Below the pieces are notes generated by a model. That model worked only from the letters and a program-made list of their open reading frames with translations, did no database searches and was not told the origin of the DNA. Position numbers and translations under genes: made by a program. A stretch of 64,000 nt of DNA, from the NCBI RefSeq assembly GCF_049933045.1, contig NZ_CP187926.1, positions 2,728,001 through 2,792,000 of the forward strand, read 5' to 3'. The first letter of the stretch is position 1; each line of letters opens with the position of its first letter. The DNA comes from Pseudocolwellia sp049933045. Lineage in GTDB: Bacteria; Pseudomonadota; Gammaproteobacteria; Enterobacterales; Alteromonadaceae. This document shows positions 16,048 to 25,604 of this stretch, piece after piece.

Positions 16048-16212
16048 TAGTGCAGCCCCTCCGTTAGCTATAAGTTTAAGATATGTTGATATATCTACCA
16101 TACAAAGTAAGCAACTAAATGTTGATACCTAAATGGAGCAAATAAAAATCAACAAACAAAAATAATAATAAATTTAGTTTTTTACCTGAAATACAAACAT
16201 TGGGAATGCCAT

Positions 16213-18366
16213 ATGAAATATATTAACTCAAACGTTATTGTAAGTTGCTCTTTAGCTTTAGGTGTTACTGCAGGTGGAATCGTTCAAGCCGAAGAAGTTG
16301 AAAACGACCTTGCCATTGAAAAAATCACTGTTACAGCTCAGCGTAAAGCTGAAAGTATTCAAAGCACCCCCGTTTCTATTTCAGCGTTAAGCCCACAAGA
16401 TATTGAAAGATTACAAATAGATAATACAAAAGATTTAAGTCAAGTTATGCCTAATGTCATGATTAAAGGTGTTAGCGGCGGTAGTGCAGGCATTACCCCT
16501 TTCATTCGAGGCGGTGGCGTAACTGATGGCGCTCTTATTACTTCTGAAGCTGAAGTAGGTATTTATATTGATGATGTGTATCAACCTCGCTCGGCATCAT
16601 CATTTATTGAATCACTCGAACTAGAACGTATCGAAGTATTACGTGGTCCACAAGGTACCCTTTACGGTAGAAATAGTTCGGCTGGCGCTTTAAAAATTAT
16701 CTCTCGTGTTCCTGATGAATTATTTAGGTTCAAAAACGAAATAGGTTTAGGTACTTGGGGTGAAGTTTATGACAAATTCAGTGTCAGTGGCGCCCTAAGT
16801 GATGATGAAAAGTTACGTGGTGGTATTACCGGTATGATACGTACACGTGATGGAGGTCGTCAATATAATGCAACATTAGATAAAGAGGTTGGCGCTGAAG
16901 ATTATGCTGGCTTTCAGGGTGATTTATTTTATGAAGGAGATGACTACACAGCAAGGTGGAAATATTTTTATACCAAGTATGAAAGTGATGGACTGTACAC
17001 TTCAGCATTAGACCCTTTTCAAATAGAAAACCCTTACAATCAAATACCTTTTACTTCAGGTGAATTTGATACTGTTTTATCGCCATTTGAATCATCAACT
17101 AATGATAAACAATATGGCACTAGCTTACATTTAACTAAAAACATTAATGACTCATTAAAACTTCTATCAATTACTTCATGGTCTAAATTACAAAATGATT
17201 GGGCAACAGGATTTGGCGGAGGAATTGACAATGCTCTTCTAGGAATACCTGTTGCAGGCTTTTCTGAGTTATTCTCTAGAGACTCAGTCAGTGATCAAAC
17301 AAGCTTCACACAAGAACTCCAACTTCAAGGTACTGCCTGGAATAGCCGAGTAAATTATATTGCTGGATTGTATTATTTTAATGAATCAGGCGAGCAAATA
17401 ATAAATTCAGCGGTATTCTTTGCCCCTTCCTTTAGTGACTTTGATGTTGATACAAAAAGTTATGCTGCATTCGGGCAAGCGACAATTAACGTAACTGATA
17501 AACTTGGTTTAACGCTAGGTGCTCGTTATACCATAGATGATAAAGAACTCGATGCCACATTAGAAACTAGCCCTGTGGTTCGTGATGATACCTTTAAACG
17601 ATTTACTCCAAAAATCGCTTTAAATTATCAAGCTAACAAAGATTTACTCTTTTACACAAGTTACACCGAAGGTTTTAAAGCTGGCGGATACAACAGCTTA
17701 GCGTCTACTCCTGAAGCCTTAAACACACCCTTTGATATGCAAATTATGGATGCCTACGAAGCAGGGTTTAAAAGTGAATGGTGGAACAATCGCCTACGTA
17801 TAAATGTTGCTGGTTTTTTCAATGAATATTCAAGGCTACAACAGCAGTCTGTTGATGAGTTTGGTTCATTTGTTACTGAAAATTATGATGCAGAACATAA
17901 AGGTATAGAGGTAGAACTTTATGTGCGCTTAAGCTCCAGTTTAAATTTATGGGCCAATGGTGTTTCTCAAGATGGTGAATACACAGGTGTTAATATTAAC
18001 GGCGTTGAAACAACAAGTGGATTGGTTGGCAATAAAATGACCAATGTATTTGAATATCAATACGCTGCTGGCTTGGATTATACCAAGGATATTGGTAACG
18101 GAACTCTAATGTTAGGCACTAATATTAATCGCCGCGGCGACTACTTTTCTACTGCAGACAATTCCAGCACAGGACATATCGCACCAGTTACTTTAATCGA
18201 CGCTTATGCTTCATATGCTGTTGACCGATGGAAACTAACACTCTCAGGTAAAAACTTAGGTAATGAGAAATACGCATTTACAGGCTTTGGATTTAGCTTA
18301 ATTCAATCACGCTTCATGTCAGATCCTATGACATGGCGATTAAGCTTGTCATACGAATTATTTTAA
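16213..18366 (+). CDS. TonB-dependent outer-membrane receptor (island-specific)
   Basis: 717 residues. A signal peptide ends around GGIVQAEE, followed by a TonB-box region (IEKITVTAQRK), a plug domain (residues about 45-160: STPVSISALSPQDIERL, LRGPQGTLYGRNSSAGALKI) and a 22-stranded barrel ending in RLSLSYELF. This is the short sphingomonad-type receptor often used for aromatic or other small organic substrates rather than polymers. It is followed by an aldehyde dehydrogenase gene 37 bp downstream and preceded by an FNR-like box, so it is likely the import gate of the island's substrate. Confidence 0.92.
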   Translation: MKYINSNVIVSCSLALGVTAGGIVQAEEVENDLAIEKITVTAQRKAESIQSTPVSISALSPQDIERLQIDNTKDLSQVMPNVMIKGVSGGSAGITPFIRGGGVTDGALITSEAEVGIYIDDVYQPRSASSFIESLELERIEVLRGPQGTLYGRNSSAGALKIISRVPDELFRFKNEIGLGTWGEVYDKFSVSGALSDDEKLRGGITGMIRTRDGGRQYNATLDKEVGAEDYAGFQGDLFYEGDDYTARWKYFYTKYESDGLYTSALDPFQIENPYNQIPFTSGEFDTVLSPFESSTNDKQYGTSLHLTKNINDSLKLLSITSWSKLQNDWATGFGGGIDNALLGIPVAGFSELFSRDSVSDQTSFTQELQLQGTAWNSRVNYIAGLYYFNESGEQIINSAVFFAPSFSDFDVDTKSYAAFGQATINVTDKLGLTLGARYTIDDKELDATLETSPVVRDDTFKRFTPKIALNYQANKDLLFYTSYTEGFKAGGYNSLASTPEALNTPFDMQIMDAYEAGFKSEWWNNRLRINVAGFFNEYSRLQQQSVDEFGSFVTENYDAEHKGIEVELYVRLSSSLNLWANGVSQDGEYTGVNINGVETTSGLVGNKMTNVFEYQYAAGLDYTKDIGNGTLMLGTNINRRGDYFSTADNSSTGHIAPVTLIDAYASYAVDRWKLTLSGKNLGNEKYAFTGFGFSLIQSRFMSDPMTWRLSLSYELF

Positions 18367-18403
18367 GCATCTTTAACCTAATGGAATGGAAAAGTGAGTA
18401 AGT

Positions 18404-19930
18404 ATGCAAAACAGCAACCATAAGAAAGATAAAAAGGCTTTGCGCATCAATATTTCGGCCGCTACACAGCAGTTTTTAGATCAATCACATCAATTATTAA
18501 TTGATGGTGTATGGGTCGATAGCGAAGCCAGTGAAACTATTGAAACATGCGATCCAGCAAGAAACCATGTGCTTGCCAATGTTGCTATTGCTAGTTCAAA
18601 CGATATTGACCAAGCGGTAAAAGCTGCACGCAAAGCATTAAAAGGTCCTTGGTCAAAGCTCACTCATTTTGAAAGAGCAAGATTAATTAATCGCTTAGCT
18701 AAACTTATTGAATTAAATACAGATTTATTAACAGAAATTGAAGTATTAGATGCTGGTATGTCTACCAATATTGCTCGCCTTACCGTAAGCAACATTGTAG
18801 AAATGCTTGAATATTATGCAGGGGCTGCTCAGCGTATTGAAGGTATTACAACCACATCACCTCGACATTTAACTGATTTATCAGAGGCTTTAACTTACAC
18901 ATTAAAAGAGCCTGTTGGAGTAGCGGGGTTAATTATCCCATGGAATGCACCTGCTATTTCAGCCATGTTAAAGCTGGCTCCAGCACTTGCAGCGGGCTGT
19001 ACTGTCGTTTTAAAACCATCAGAAAAAGCACCTTTATCTAGTTTATTACTTGGTCAACTGTGTTTAGAAGCAGGTATTCCTGCTGGTGTTGTTAATGTTG
19101 TAAATGGTTTGGGTAAAGTTGCAGGTGTGGCACTTTCTACACACTCAGACGTTGATAAAGTTTCTTTTACGGGATCAACAGAAACAGGTAGAAAAATTAT
19201 TCTCGCGGCAACAGGTAATCTTAAAAAATTGTCCTTAGAGCTAAGTGGAAAATCGCCCGTTATTGTTATGCCTGATGCTGATTTTGATGAAGTAGTGCCT
19301 GGTATCGTCAATGCTGCATTTTTTATGCAAGGACAAAACTCAATGGCGGGTTCTCGACTATTTATTCATGAATCGATACATGATGAATTGATGGATCGCG
19401 TTAAGTTTTATACCGAGCAATTAGTTATAGGTCACGGTATCGATCCTGCAACGGTAATAGGTCCAATAATTTCAGAACAACACTGTAAAAAAGTCATTAA
19501 CTATATCAAAACAGGCATCAAAGAAGGCGCGACGCTGTTATCAGGTGGTAAACAACTTTCAGGACCAGGCTTATATATTCAACCAACAATCTTTACTGAT
19601 TGCACACCTGAAATGACCATAGTGAGAGAAGAGATCTTCGGTCCGGTGATGACAGTACAAAAATTTTCAACACTCGATATCGACAAAATAGCTGAGCTTG
19701 CTAACAACACAGATTATGGTTTATCCGGCAGTGTTTGGACAAAAGATTTAGCGGCTGCGCATGCACTCGTTGCTCGTATTCGAGCTGGACAAGTATCTAT
19801 TAATTGCCATAGAGCTATTGGTACAAATATTCCTTTTGGAGGCTATGGACAATCAGGTTGGGGTCGTGAATACGGCCAAGAAGGACTTAATGCCTACTTA
19901 GAGACTAAAGCTGTTACAGCTAAGTTATAG
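18404..19930 (+). CDS. Aldehyde-dehydrogenase-family protein with Ser in place of the catalytic Cys
   Basis: 508 residues with the full ALDH fold: IPWNAP (178-183), the cofactor loop FTGSTETG (255-262) and the general-base Glu279 in LELSGKSP. At the position of the catalytic cysteine the sequence reads GQNSMAGSR, so residue 313 is Ser (codon TCA, 19340-19342). The paralogue at 22939 reads GQVC there. The rest is well conserved, so this is not a decayed gene. It cannot form the normal thiohemiacetal and may be an esterase-like, aldehyde-binding or scaffolding variant. Probably co-transcribed with the TonB receptor. Confidence 0.88.
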   Translation: MQNSNHKKDKKALRINISAATQQFLDQSHQLLIDGVWVDSEASETIETCDPARNHVLANVAIASSNDIDQAVKAARKALKGPWSKLTHFERARLINRLAKLIELNTDLLTEIEVLDAGMSTNIARLTVSNIVEMLEYYAGAAQRIEGITTTSPRHLTDLSEALTYTLKEPVGVAGLIIPWNAPAISAMLKLAPALAAGCTVVLKPSEKAPLSSLLLGQLCLEAGIPAGVVNVVNGLGKVAGVALSTHSDVDKVSFTGSTETGRKIILAATGNLKKLSLELSGKSPVIVMPDADFDEVVPGIVNAAFFMQGQNSMAGSRLFIHESIHDELMDRVKFYTEQLVIGHGIDPATVIGPIISEQHCKKVINYIKTGIKEGATLLSGGKQLSGPGLYIQPTIFTDCTPEMTIVREEIFGPVMTVQKFSTLDIDKIAELANNTDYGLSGSVWTKDLAAAHALVARIRAGQVSINCHRAIGTNIPFGGYGQSGWGREYGQEGLNAYLETKAVTAKL

Positions 19931-20048
19931 AAGAATTTAAGCTCGAACTAAACGCGACCTATAGTCATAGTTTACAAGAGCTCGTTATTTCAACATAAAA
20001 CAGTTAATCAAAGCACCAACAACTGTTAAACAATAAGGTTAAAAGTCT

Positions 20049-21242
20049 ATGAAATCTACTCAAGTTATCGTTGCTGGCGCTGGTCCAGTAGGAACCGTAA
20101 CGGCATATCGCCTTGCGAGTATGGGTTTTGATGTAATTCTTTGTGAAGCTGGCGCTGATTGTGCTGTTGACTTACGTGCATCTACTTTTCATCCACCAAC
20201 ATTAGAAATGCTTGATGAACTGGGCATGGCAGACGAATTAATTGAACGCGGTTTAAAAGCACCTGTTTATCATTTTCGTGAACGTGAAAGTGGCGAAGTG
20301 GTTGAGTTCGATTTATCAGAACTTGAAGGCAAAGAAAAATTCCCGTTTCGCCTACAGTGTGAACAACACGTATTGTCGAGTATGGTTGCTAAGAAACTAG
20401 AAAATCATCCTAAAGCTGAAGTGCTTTTTAATCATAGAGTTGTTCATTTTGAACAAACAGACGACGGTGTTGAAGTTGCTCTTGAAGGTCCATTTTCGGT
20501 AGAAAAAATCAAAGCTAAATATCTAGTGGCTGCCGACGGCGGTAATTCAATTATTCGTAAATGGTTAGGTGTTGAATTTGAAGGTTTTACTTACCCAGAA
20601 AAATTCTTAACGTTATCAACCAAAGTAGAATTAAAAGACTACATAGACAACCTTGCTTATGTAAGTTACGTATCAGATCCAAAAGAGTGGATGGTATTAC
20701 TTCGTGTGCCAAGTGTATGGCGAATTTTAGTGCCTGCAAGCGAAGACCAACCAGACGAGTTCTTACTTTCTGATGAAAAGAAAAATCAAGTATTCCGCGA
20801 CTTAATTGGTCGAGAAGATGTAGAAACTGAACATCGAACAATTTATCGCGTACACCAACGTGTTGCTAAAAAGTTTAACCACGGTCGCGTTTGTTTAGTG
20901 GGAGATGCTTGTCATATGAATAATCCTTTAGGTGGTTTTGGTATGAACAGCGGTATTCATGATGGTTGGAATTTAGCAGACAAAATCAAGTTAAACCTGA
21001 CTGAAGGTCATGATGATGCAAACTTTGAGTTATACGACGCTCAACGTCGCCCTGTAACACATAGTTTTATTCAAGCTCAAACCATGCAAAACAAAAGACT
21101 TTTAGAACACAGCCCTGAAGAAAATCATGCGATGCGTTTACAAGAAATGTACGACATCTGTAATGACGACGAACAACGTTTAGCTTTCCTTAGACGACAA
21201 GCAATGTTTACTAGTCTTGAACAAGCCAACAATATTAAATAG
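20049..21242 (+). CDS. FAD-dependent aromatic-ring monooxygenase (PHBH/MhpA family)
   Basis: 397 residues with the single-component flavin hydroxylase signature: GAGPVG (10-15) for FAD, the DG motif VAADGG (around 160), and the GD motif VGDACHMNNPLGGFGMN (around 283). The size fits p-hydroxybenzoate hydroxylase or NicC-type enzymes more than full-length MhpA, which has an extra C-terminal domain. These enzymes use NAD(P)H and O2 to hydroxylate an activated ring. First gene of a tight plus-strand operon with the AMDase-like, PuuE-like and ALDH genes. The substrate is probably the ring compound (inference). Confidence 0.88.
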   Translation: MKSTQVIVAGAGPVGTVTAYRLASMGFDVILCEAGADCAVDLRASTFHPPTLEMLDELGMADELIERGLKAPVYHFRERESGEVVEFDLSELEGKEKFPFRLQCEQHVLSSMVAKKLENHPKAEVLFNHRVVHFEQTDDGVEVALEGPFSVEKIKAKYLVAADGGNSIIRKWLGVEFEGFTYPEKFLTLSTKVELKDYIDNLAYVSYVSDPKEWMVLLRVPSVWRILVPASEDQPDEFLLSDEKKNQVFRDLIGREDVETEHRTIYRVHQRVAKKFNHGRVCLVGDACHMNNPLGGFGMNSGIHDGWNLADKIKLNLTEGHDDANFELYDAQRRPVTHSFIQAQTMQNKRLLEHSPEENHAMRLQEMYDICNDDEQRLAFLRRQAMFTSLEQANNIK

Positions 21243-21251
21243 GAAAATACT

Positions 21252-21998
21252 ATGAGAGACGCACTCGGATACAGAGCTAAATTTGGTGTACTAGGTCCAT
21301 CAACAAATACCATTGTACAACCAGAATTTGATGAAATGCGCCCTGCTGGCGTAACAAATCACTACAGCCGCATCGTGATCGAAAACGCAAAAGCCGTATC
21401 AAACGAAAGCTTTATGGCTGGCACTAAAATGATTGATGAAGGTACTGAAGAAGCAGTAAGAGGTGTAATGACTTGTGCCCCTGACTACCTTGTTATGGGT
21501 ATGTCTGCTGTTACCTTTTACGGTGGAGCTGAAGGCGCACAAGCTTGGAAAAATCGTATAGAATCAGTTGCAGGTATAGGAATATCTATGGGTTCTGAAT
21601 CTGTAGCCGCTGCATTACAAGCGATTGGAGGTATCAAAAAAATCGCCTTCTTATCACCTTATTTCCCCGTTGCGAATACTGAAGTTAACAACTATTTCAG
21701 TGATCACGGTTACGAGACTGTTCGTGATATTCCTATGCAACGTCCTAGCTGGTTAGGTATAGCTGAAACGCCATTTTCATTAACGCGCGATACCGTTAAA
21801 AAGTTGGATAGTGATGATGTTGATGCGATTATTCAAGTAGGTACCAACCTTTCTATGGCAAGATTAGCGCCGAAATTAGAGCTTGAATTAGGTAAACCCG
21901 TTATTGCTATCAACACGGCAACTTACTGGCATGCACTTCGTACATTTGGCATAACCGACAAAGTTCAAGGCTTTGGTCGTTTGTTAGAGGAGTTTTAA
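21252..21998 (+). CDS. Arylmalonate decarboxylase/maleate isomerase-like protein lacking catalytic cysteines
   Basis: 248 residues of the Asp/Glu-racemase superfamily, closest in pattern to arylmalonate decarboxylase: an N-terminal oxyanion-loop PSTNT (16-20), VMGMSAVTFYGGA (81-93) matching the AMDase segment around Gly74, and a C-terminal FGRLLEEF. Racemases and maleate isomerases use two cysteines and AMDase one (C188). Here the C188-equivalent stretch reads IIQVGTNL, and the only cysteine in the protein is C75, outside the active-site motif. The chemistry must differ, perhaps decarboxylation or hydrolysis without a Cys acid. Start 9 bp after the monooxygenase stop; the next gene follows immediately. 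Confidence 0.82.
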   Translation: MRDALGYRAKFGVLGPSTNTIVQPEFDEMRPAGVTNHYSRIVIENAKAVSNESFMAGTKMIDEGTEEAVRGVMTCAPDYLVMGMSAVTFYGGAEGAQAWKNRIESVAGIGISMGSESVAAALQAIGGIKKIAFLSPYFPVANTEVNNYFSDHGYETVRDIPMQRPSWLGIAETPFSLTRDTVKKLDSDDVDAIIQVGTNLSMARLAPKLELELGKPVIAINTATYWHALRTFGITDKVQGFGRLLEEF

Positions 21999-21999
21999 G

Positions 22000-22917
22000 A
22001 TGGAATATGATTACGTACCGATTAGTGAACGTGGACAATTAAAATGGCCTGACGGTAAAAAGGTCGCTTTAGTGTTAACTTTTAATTTAGAAACGTGGGA
22101 TCTCATTAAAGAAACTGATGCGCCTTATTATGCAGGTGGCCCAGCAATATTACCTGATACGTTACCAGGCAACATTCCTGATTACCCAAACTTTAGCTGG
22201 CGTGAATACGGACAACGTGTCGGTATTTGGCGTTTATACGACTTATTTGATGAATTAGGCGTTAAAGCAAGTTGTACCACTAATGCCGTAACATTTGAAC
22301 GCCGTAACCCTATGGTTAAAGCTTGTTTAGATCGCGGTTGGGAACTTATCACTCATAACTATGAACAAGGCGAGTTATTAACAAACTTTGCTCATGAACC
22401 AGAAAAAGAACAAGAAGTTATTTCTCGTTCTATTGATATGTACGAAAGCTATGTGGGTAAGCGCCCTATCGGTTGGTTATCGTCGTCTTTACGTGGCACG
22501 TTAAATACGCCGGCTATTTTAGCAAAAGAAGGCTATAAATTTTACTGTGACATTATGAATGACGATCAACCTTTCATGATCCGCACAGATAATGGCCCTA
22601 TTGTTTCTGTTCCTTATTCAAATGAAATTAATGACTTCACCATTATTACTCGCCGTGGTCATACAACAGATGAGTACCGCGACATTTTAATTGAAGAATT
22701 AAACGTTCTTTATAAAGAAGGTGCTACGCAAGCGCGCATTATGAATGTTGGCTTACACCCACACGTTACGGGCAGAGCTTATCGCATTCGTGCTATTCGT
22801 GAATTTATTGAATATGCAAAAACGCTACCTGATGTTTGGTGGGCAACACGTGAAGAAATTGCTGATTGGTATTTAGAGCAGCAAGAAACTCATATTCCTG
22901 GTCAATTAAAAGACTAG
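22000..22917 (+). CDS. Polysaccharide-deacetylase-family hydrolase (PuuE-like), paralogue 3
   Basis: 305 residues: LKWPDGKKVALVLTFNLETW, WREYGQRVGIWR, LITHNYEQGELL (around residue 125), GWLSSSLRGTLNT and LHPHVTGRAYR, the same branch as the two leftward paralogues. Start ATG one base after the upstream stop, with GAGGAG as ribosome-binding site. The conserved His of the active site are kept (THNY, HPH). Embedded between the AMDase-like gene and an aldehyde dehydrogenase, it should act in the same linear route as the ring monooxygenase, e.g. hydrolysing a cyclic amide, imide or ureide. Confidence 0.85.
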   Translation: MEYDYVPISERGQLKWPDGKKVALVLTFNLETWDLIKETDAPYYAGGPAILPDTLPGNIPDYPNFSWREYGQRVGIWRLYDLFDELGVKASCTTNAVTFERRNPMVKACLDRGWELITHNYEQGELLTNFAHEPEKEQEVISRSIDMYESYVGKRPIGWLSSSLRGTLNTPAILAKEGYKFYCDIMNDDQPFMIRTDNGPIVSVPYSNEINDFTIITRRGHTTDEYRDILIEELNVLYKEGATQARIMNVGLHPHVTGRAYRIRAIREFIEYAKTLPDVWWATREEIADWYLEQQETHIPGQLKD

Positions 22918-22938
22918 CCGACAATTAAGGAGCCAATT

Positions 22939-24465
22939 ATGACTGATGTGATACTCAACGATGGTGTTACCCCTGAAGCGGAAACACAAGCAGTACGTGA
23001 CTTACTTGCCACAACTCCCGATAAACAGTTATTTATTAACGGGGAATACCGCGCACCTAGAAGCGGACAATATCTTGAAACACACGATCCTGCTACAGGT
23101 AAAGTGATTGCTAGAATTGCTAATGCCTCTGAAGCCGATGTTAATGATGCAGTGTCTTGTGCGCAAGCCGCTTTAAAAGGCCCTTGGTCTAAAATAACGC
23201 CAATGGAACGTGCAGGCATTTTAAATAAGGTTGCCGATTTAATTGAAGCGAATATTGACGAGTTATGTGAACTTGAAATATTAGATCAAGGTAAGCCTTG
23301 GTATGTTGCACGTTGGGCAGAAATTCCAGCCGCAGCAAATCAATTTCGTTATTTCGCTGGTCAAGCGATGAATATTGAAGGTCAGATCCTCAATACTTCT
23401 ATCAATTACCAACCAGAAGGTCGCGATGTTCAAGCGTGGACGGTACGTGAACCTGTTGGTGTTGTAGCAGCTATTACTCCTTGGAATTCACCACTTGTTT
23501 TAACAGCAATGAAATTAGCCCCAGCATTAGCTGCAGGTTGTACTGTTGTACATAAACCAGCAGAGCTAACCTCATTAAGTGCTTTACGTTTAGCTGAACT
23601 TATCCATGAAGCTGGCGTACCTGAAGGTGTTATTAACGTTATTACAGGTGAAGGCGCTAAAACTGGCTCTTGTTTAGCTAATCATATGGGCGTAAGTAAA
23701 GTCGCATTTACGGGTTCAACGAGTACAGGTCGTGCAATCGTTGATGCAAGTAAATCAAACCTTAAGCGCATTACATTAGAACTAGGCGGTAAGTCTCCCG
23801 CTATTGTTTTACCTGACGCAAACCTTGATTTAGCCATACCAGGCATAGCTAACGGTATATTTTTTAATAGCGGACAAGTGTGTGTTGCTAACTCGCGTAC
23901 CTATATTCATCGTTCTATCTTCGATCAAGTATTAGAAGGTATTGCAGAATATGGCGCAGGTTTACAGTTGGGTCATGGTTTAAATCGTGAAACTCAAATG
24001 GGTCCCGTTGTATCTGTAGATCAAGCTGAAAAGATTGAAAGCTACATTAAAACAGCTGAAAATGAAGGCGCTACTATTGTTACTGGCGGTCAACGCTTAG
24101 GAAGTAATGGTACTTTTATTCAACCTACCGTAGTTACTGGTACACAGCTAAATAGTGCCATTCATTGTGAAGAAGTATTTGGCCCCGTTATTGTTGCTGA
24201 ATCTTATGACGATATAAATGATGCGATAGAGTGGAGTAACAACAGTGAATTTGGTTTGGCTTCAAGTATTTGGACTCAAGACTTTACTCACGCTCAGCGA
24301 CTATCTCGTCAAATCCAAGCAGGTACAGTATGGATTAATAGCCATTCTATGTTTGATGCTTCAATGCCTATTGGTGGTATTAAACAGTCAGGTTACGGTC
24401 GTGATAGCGGTAAATTAGCTTTAGATAATTACCTTGATTGGAAAACTATTTGTGCCGTTGTATAG
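22939..24465 (+). CDS. NAD(P)-dependent aldehyde dehydrogenase (active-site intact)
   Basis: 508 residues with ITPWNSP (179-185), FTGSTSTG (257-264), Glu281 in LELGGKSP and catalytic Cys315 in SGQVCVANS, so fully competent. It resembles the betaine/aminobutyr-aldehyde branch of ALDH. Last gene of the monooxygenase operon, 21 bp after the PuuE-like gene with AAGGAG at its start, and followed by a strong terminator. It would oxidise an aldehyde released by ring cleavage or side-chain removal. Same length as the Ser-variant paralogue at 18404, with which it may pair. Confidence 0.92.
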   Translation: MTDVILNDGVTPEAETQAVRDLLATTPDKQLFINGEYRAPRSGQYLETHDPATGKVIARIANASEADVNDAVSCAQAALKGPWSKITPMERAGILNKVADLIEANIDELCELEILDQGKPWYVARWAEIPAAANQFRYFAGQAMNIEGQILNTSINYQPEGRDVQAWTVREPVGVVAAITPWNSPLVLTAMKLAPALAAGCTVVHKPAELTSLSALRLAELIHEAGVPEGVINVITGEGAKTGSCLANHMGVSKVAFTGSTSTGRAIVDASKSNLKRITLELGGKSPAIVLPDANLDLAIPGIANGIFFNSGQVCVANSRTYIHRSIFDQVLEGIAEYGAGLQLGHGLNRETQMGPVVSVDQAEKIESYIKTAENEGATIVTGGQRLGSNGTFIQPTVVTGTQLNSAIHCEEVFGPVIVAESYDDINDAIEWSNNSEFGLASSIWTQDFTHAQRLSRQIQAGTVWINSHSMFDASMPIGGIKQSGYGRDSGKLALDNYLDWKTICAVV

Positions 24466-24530
24466 CTTTACTAAATAACTTCTACTTATTGAAGAATAGT
24501 TAGTACAAAATGATTAATCTCCCCGATTAA

Positions 24531-24562
24531 AATGCAGTTTGAAAGCGATTTCAAACTGCATT
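24531..24562 (+). terminator. Intrinsic terminator of the monooxygenase operon
   Basis: Perfect 14-bp stem AATGCAGTTTGAAA/TTTCAAACTGCATT with GCGA tetraloop, followed by TTCATTT; about 65 bp after the ALDH stop. Confidence 0.85.
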
Positions 24563-24680
24563 TTCATTTAAGCTTAATATTATTCATTAGACTTTATTTA
24601 CGATTTCCAATACATTAATTTTAATCGCCTTAGCAAGCATCATCCAGATCAAATTCAATAACAAAAAGGGTTTCTAATCA

Positions 24681-25373
24681 ATGTCGTTAAATATCCCTTA
24701 CCAAAGCGTAAACTTTGAAAATGATTGTTTATTATTTCATGATTTAACTCAAAATAACCGAGAGCAGTTACTACAAATATCTCGTCTTAAAACATTGTCG
24801 AAGCAACAATATCTAGTCATGCAAACCACACCTGCTGACAAGCTATTTAATATTGTGTCTGGCGTCGCGACAGTAGAAAAGATCTCAAGTAACGGACGCA
24901 GACAAGTTATATCCTTTTTGTTTCCAGGTGACTTTGTTGGTCTTTCTCACTCAGATACCTACGAATATAATATAAAAAGCTTAAGTGATTTAACGGTTTA
25001 TGAATTTAAACGTAAAGATTTATCATCTCTGTCTGAAGAAATCCCTAGGTTAAAAACGAATTTGAAAAACATAGATTCTTTGGTGTTATCTATCGCATTA
25101 GAGCAAGTCTATTTACTCGGACAATTAAAAGCCTACGAACGAATATGCTTTCTCCTCAGCCAGTTATTAAAACGTATTCCTGATGCCAGCCCAGAGAAAA
25201 TAGAACTGCCGATGTCACGCAATGATATCGCAGATTATTTAGGTCTTACCGTTGAAACGGTGAGTCGTTCTATAAGCCAATTAAAGCGAGATGGCGTTAT
25301 TTCTACTCTAACACCAAACTCTATATGTATTTTGAAGTTAGATACCATAGAAGAGCTTGCAGCTACTGATTAA
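24681..25373 (+). CDS. CRP/FNR-family regulator (FixK-like, no Fe-S cysteines)
   Basis: 230 residues: an N-terminal cyclic-nucleotide-type beta-barrel (20-120; VSGVATVEKISSNGRRQVISFLFPGDFVG), a dimerisation helix, and a C-terminal helix-turn-helix (178-206; MSRNDIADYLGLTVETVSRSIS). The recognition helix has E192, S195 and R196, the E-xx-SR triad by which FNR/FixK proteins read TTGA half-sites. Only one cysteine lies in the N-terminus, so it has no FNR-type oxygen-sensing cluster; it probably responds to another signal or to its own level. FNR-like boxes occur upstream of three island units. It is the likely regulon master, though this is inference. Confidence 0.88.
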   Translation: MSLNIPYQSVNFENDCLLFHDLTQNNREQLLQISRLKTLSKQQYLVMQTTPADKLFNIVSGVATVEKISSNGRRQVISFLFPGDFVGLSHSDTYEYNIKSLSDLTVYEFKRKDLSSLSEEIPRLKTNLKNIDSLVLSIALEQVYLLGQLKAYERICFLLSQLLKRIPDASPEKIELPMSRNDIADYLGLTVETVSRSISQLKRDGVISTLTPNSICILKLDTIEELAATD

Positions 25374-25492
25374 TCAGCTTAGAAAATGATTCACCTCTGT
25401 TCAATTAAAATAAAACTTATCTTAAACTCCCCTACTCATTATTTGGCTATTCTCTAATTGATTTTCTAATGATTTACAAAAGTCAGGAAAAA

Positions 25493-25518
25493 AAAATCAC
25501 ACGCTAAGGTGTGATTTT
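25493..25518. terminator. Bidirectional terminator between the FNR-like gene and leuD
   Basis: 10-bp stem AAAATCACAC/GTGTGATTTT with 6-base loop and A/T-rich tails on both strands, placed between convergent genes. Confidence 0.75.
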
Positions 25519-25604
25519 GTTGAATGATGAAGCTTAATATTTAAAGTCCGACCTATCTAAAGTTCACTCTATCTACTACTTCATTCGATTTAAAGTTCTA
25601 GCAA

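Larger units (their letters stand above)
15696..16212. other. Gene-free spacer with a MITE-like repeat and the TonB-receptor promoter
   Basis: 517 bases with no gene. The left half is an apparent 197-bp element with terminal inverted repeats (15709-15905). The right half is AT-rich promoter DNA with the second FNR-like box (16035-16047). Confidence 0.5.

Noticed and set aside
18404..19930. ALDH Ser variant as a decaying pseudogene
   Set aside because: The frame is intact, all other motifs are conserved, and the gene sits between live-looking genes; a functional variant is more likely.
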